Shown here: positions 63,777 to 64,000 of the stretch, in pieces
Numbering within the stretch: position 1 is the stretch's first letter
How the letters are laid out: every line of letters starts with the position of its first letter
Notes under the pieces: generated by a model
What the model was told of the DNA's origin: nothing
The model's input: only the letters and a program-made list of their open reading frames with translations
Database searches by the model: none
Position numbers and translations under genes: made by a program
Assembly: GCA_035548835.1 (NCBI GenBank)
Contig: DASZSB010000110.1
Span: forward strand, 6,697 to 70,696
Direction of reading: 5' to 3'
Origin: FEN-1219 sp035548835
GTDB taxonomy: Bacteria > Pseudomonadota > Gammaproteobacteria > Steroidobacterales > Rariloculaceae
DNA: 64,000 nucleotides

Positions 63777-64000
63777 GCGAGAGCGGCGCGCAGCGCACCG
63801 AGCAGCCGACGGATCTCGCGGCCTGGCACAGTGCGCAGATCGAGCGTCACGGCGTCCTTCGCGATCCGCGCGACGACTGGCGGGCGCCCCGCGCGCAGTT
63901 TCGCCGCAAGCTGCTCTGCCGTAAGGCCGCGCTTTTCGAGCCTGATGACCCGGCTCGGCAGTTCGCTCATCGGCAGTGCGCCGCCGCCGGCGTAACCCAC
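63773..64000 (-). CDS. selA: L-seryl-tRNA(Sec) selenium transferase SelA (C-terminal end, cut by window)
   Basis: Only the last 75 codons are in the window. The gene continues past position 64000. The visible part (GYAGGGALPMSELPSRVIRL, LRAGRPPVVARIAKDAVTLD, LRTVPGREIRRLLGAL) matches the C-terminal domain of SelA, the PLP enzyme that converts seryl-tRNA(Sec) to selenocysteyl-tRNA(Sec). The stop codon overlaps the selB start (ATGA). selD, which supplies selenophosphate, is not in the window. Confidence 0.92.
   Translation of the reverse strand: MGYAGGGALPMSELPSRVIRLEKRGLTAEQLAAKLRAGRPPVVARIAKDAVTLDLRTVPGREIRRLLGALRAALA

Overview
This is a 64 kb stretch of a GC-rich bacterial chromosome with dense coding on both strands. 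No insertion sequence, prophage or CRISPR array was seen. The gene content suggests a gammaproteobacterium: nudJ-mnmA near purB, a PhoP/PhoQ-like pair, HrpA, DUF2333, and a DUF3450/ExbB/ExbD/TonB/TPR energy-transduction operon of the Vibrio TonB2 type. The high GC content, PQQ-type sugar dehydrogenase, DUF6152 proteins and type II DAHP synthase would fit a Steroidobacterales/Nevskiales-like lineage. That placement is inference.

Layout. 1-7.4 kb: a YgjP-type metallopeptidase, a membrane protein, a c-di-GMP riboswitch upstream of a large Ig/FN3 lipoprotein, an MFS transporter, a Mn-sensing yybP-ykoY riboswitch upstream of a UPF0016/GDT1 exporter, and DUF2333. 7.4-16.6 kb: housekeeping genes (acnA, mnmA, nudJ, purB on minus; fumC, a CoA-type NUDIX gene and mazG on plus). 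16.7-28.3 kb: glycine-zipper envelope protein, PepSY protein, two-component system, hrpA, type II DAHP synthase, uvrC, pgsA and tRNA-Gly. 28.4-37.3 kb: accessory metabolism, with secreted proteins, a PQQ-like sugar dehydrogenase, a DUF6152 cluster, an HpaB-family flavin hydroxylase coupled to a protein with two PARP-type zinc fingers, and an Fsr-like MFS transporter.

37.3-45.6 kb: a nine-gene TonB-energising operon (DUF3450, long ExbB, ExbB, two ExbD, TonB, TPR, then a second DUF3450 plus long ExbB). It has a long, highly structured leader and ends at a strong terminator. 45.7-59.4 kb: corA, apbE and a PepSY membrane protein, a ThDP enzyme, HupE, YSC84, an acyl-CoA dehydrogenase, tRNA-Cys, a phosphodiesterase, an NTF2-like protein, a c-type cytochrome with TPRs, tRNA-Leu and a PfkB kinase.

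59.5-64 kb, minus strand: the most notable region. selA (cut by the window edge), selB and the selenocysteine tRNA gene selC are packed with almost no gaps. Ninety bases further on lies what looks like two genes (96 and 435 codons) but is best read as one 543-residue selenoprotein. The two parts are in the same frame, separated by one UGA, and the protein domain runs straight through. The UGA lies in a U-x-x-C redox motif (Sec97-Ser-Thr-Cys100) resembling the UGSC (seleno)protein family. Seventeen bases past the UGA a perfect 8-bp hairpin displays a GGUC loop, as in the E. coli fdhF SECIS. The window therefore holds both a selenocysteine-insertion machinery and a candidate client with a variant motif and a long C-terminal region I do not recognise.
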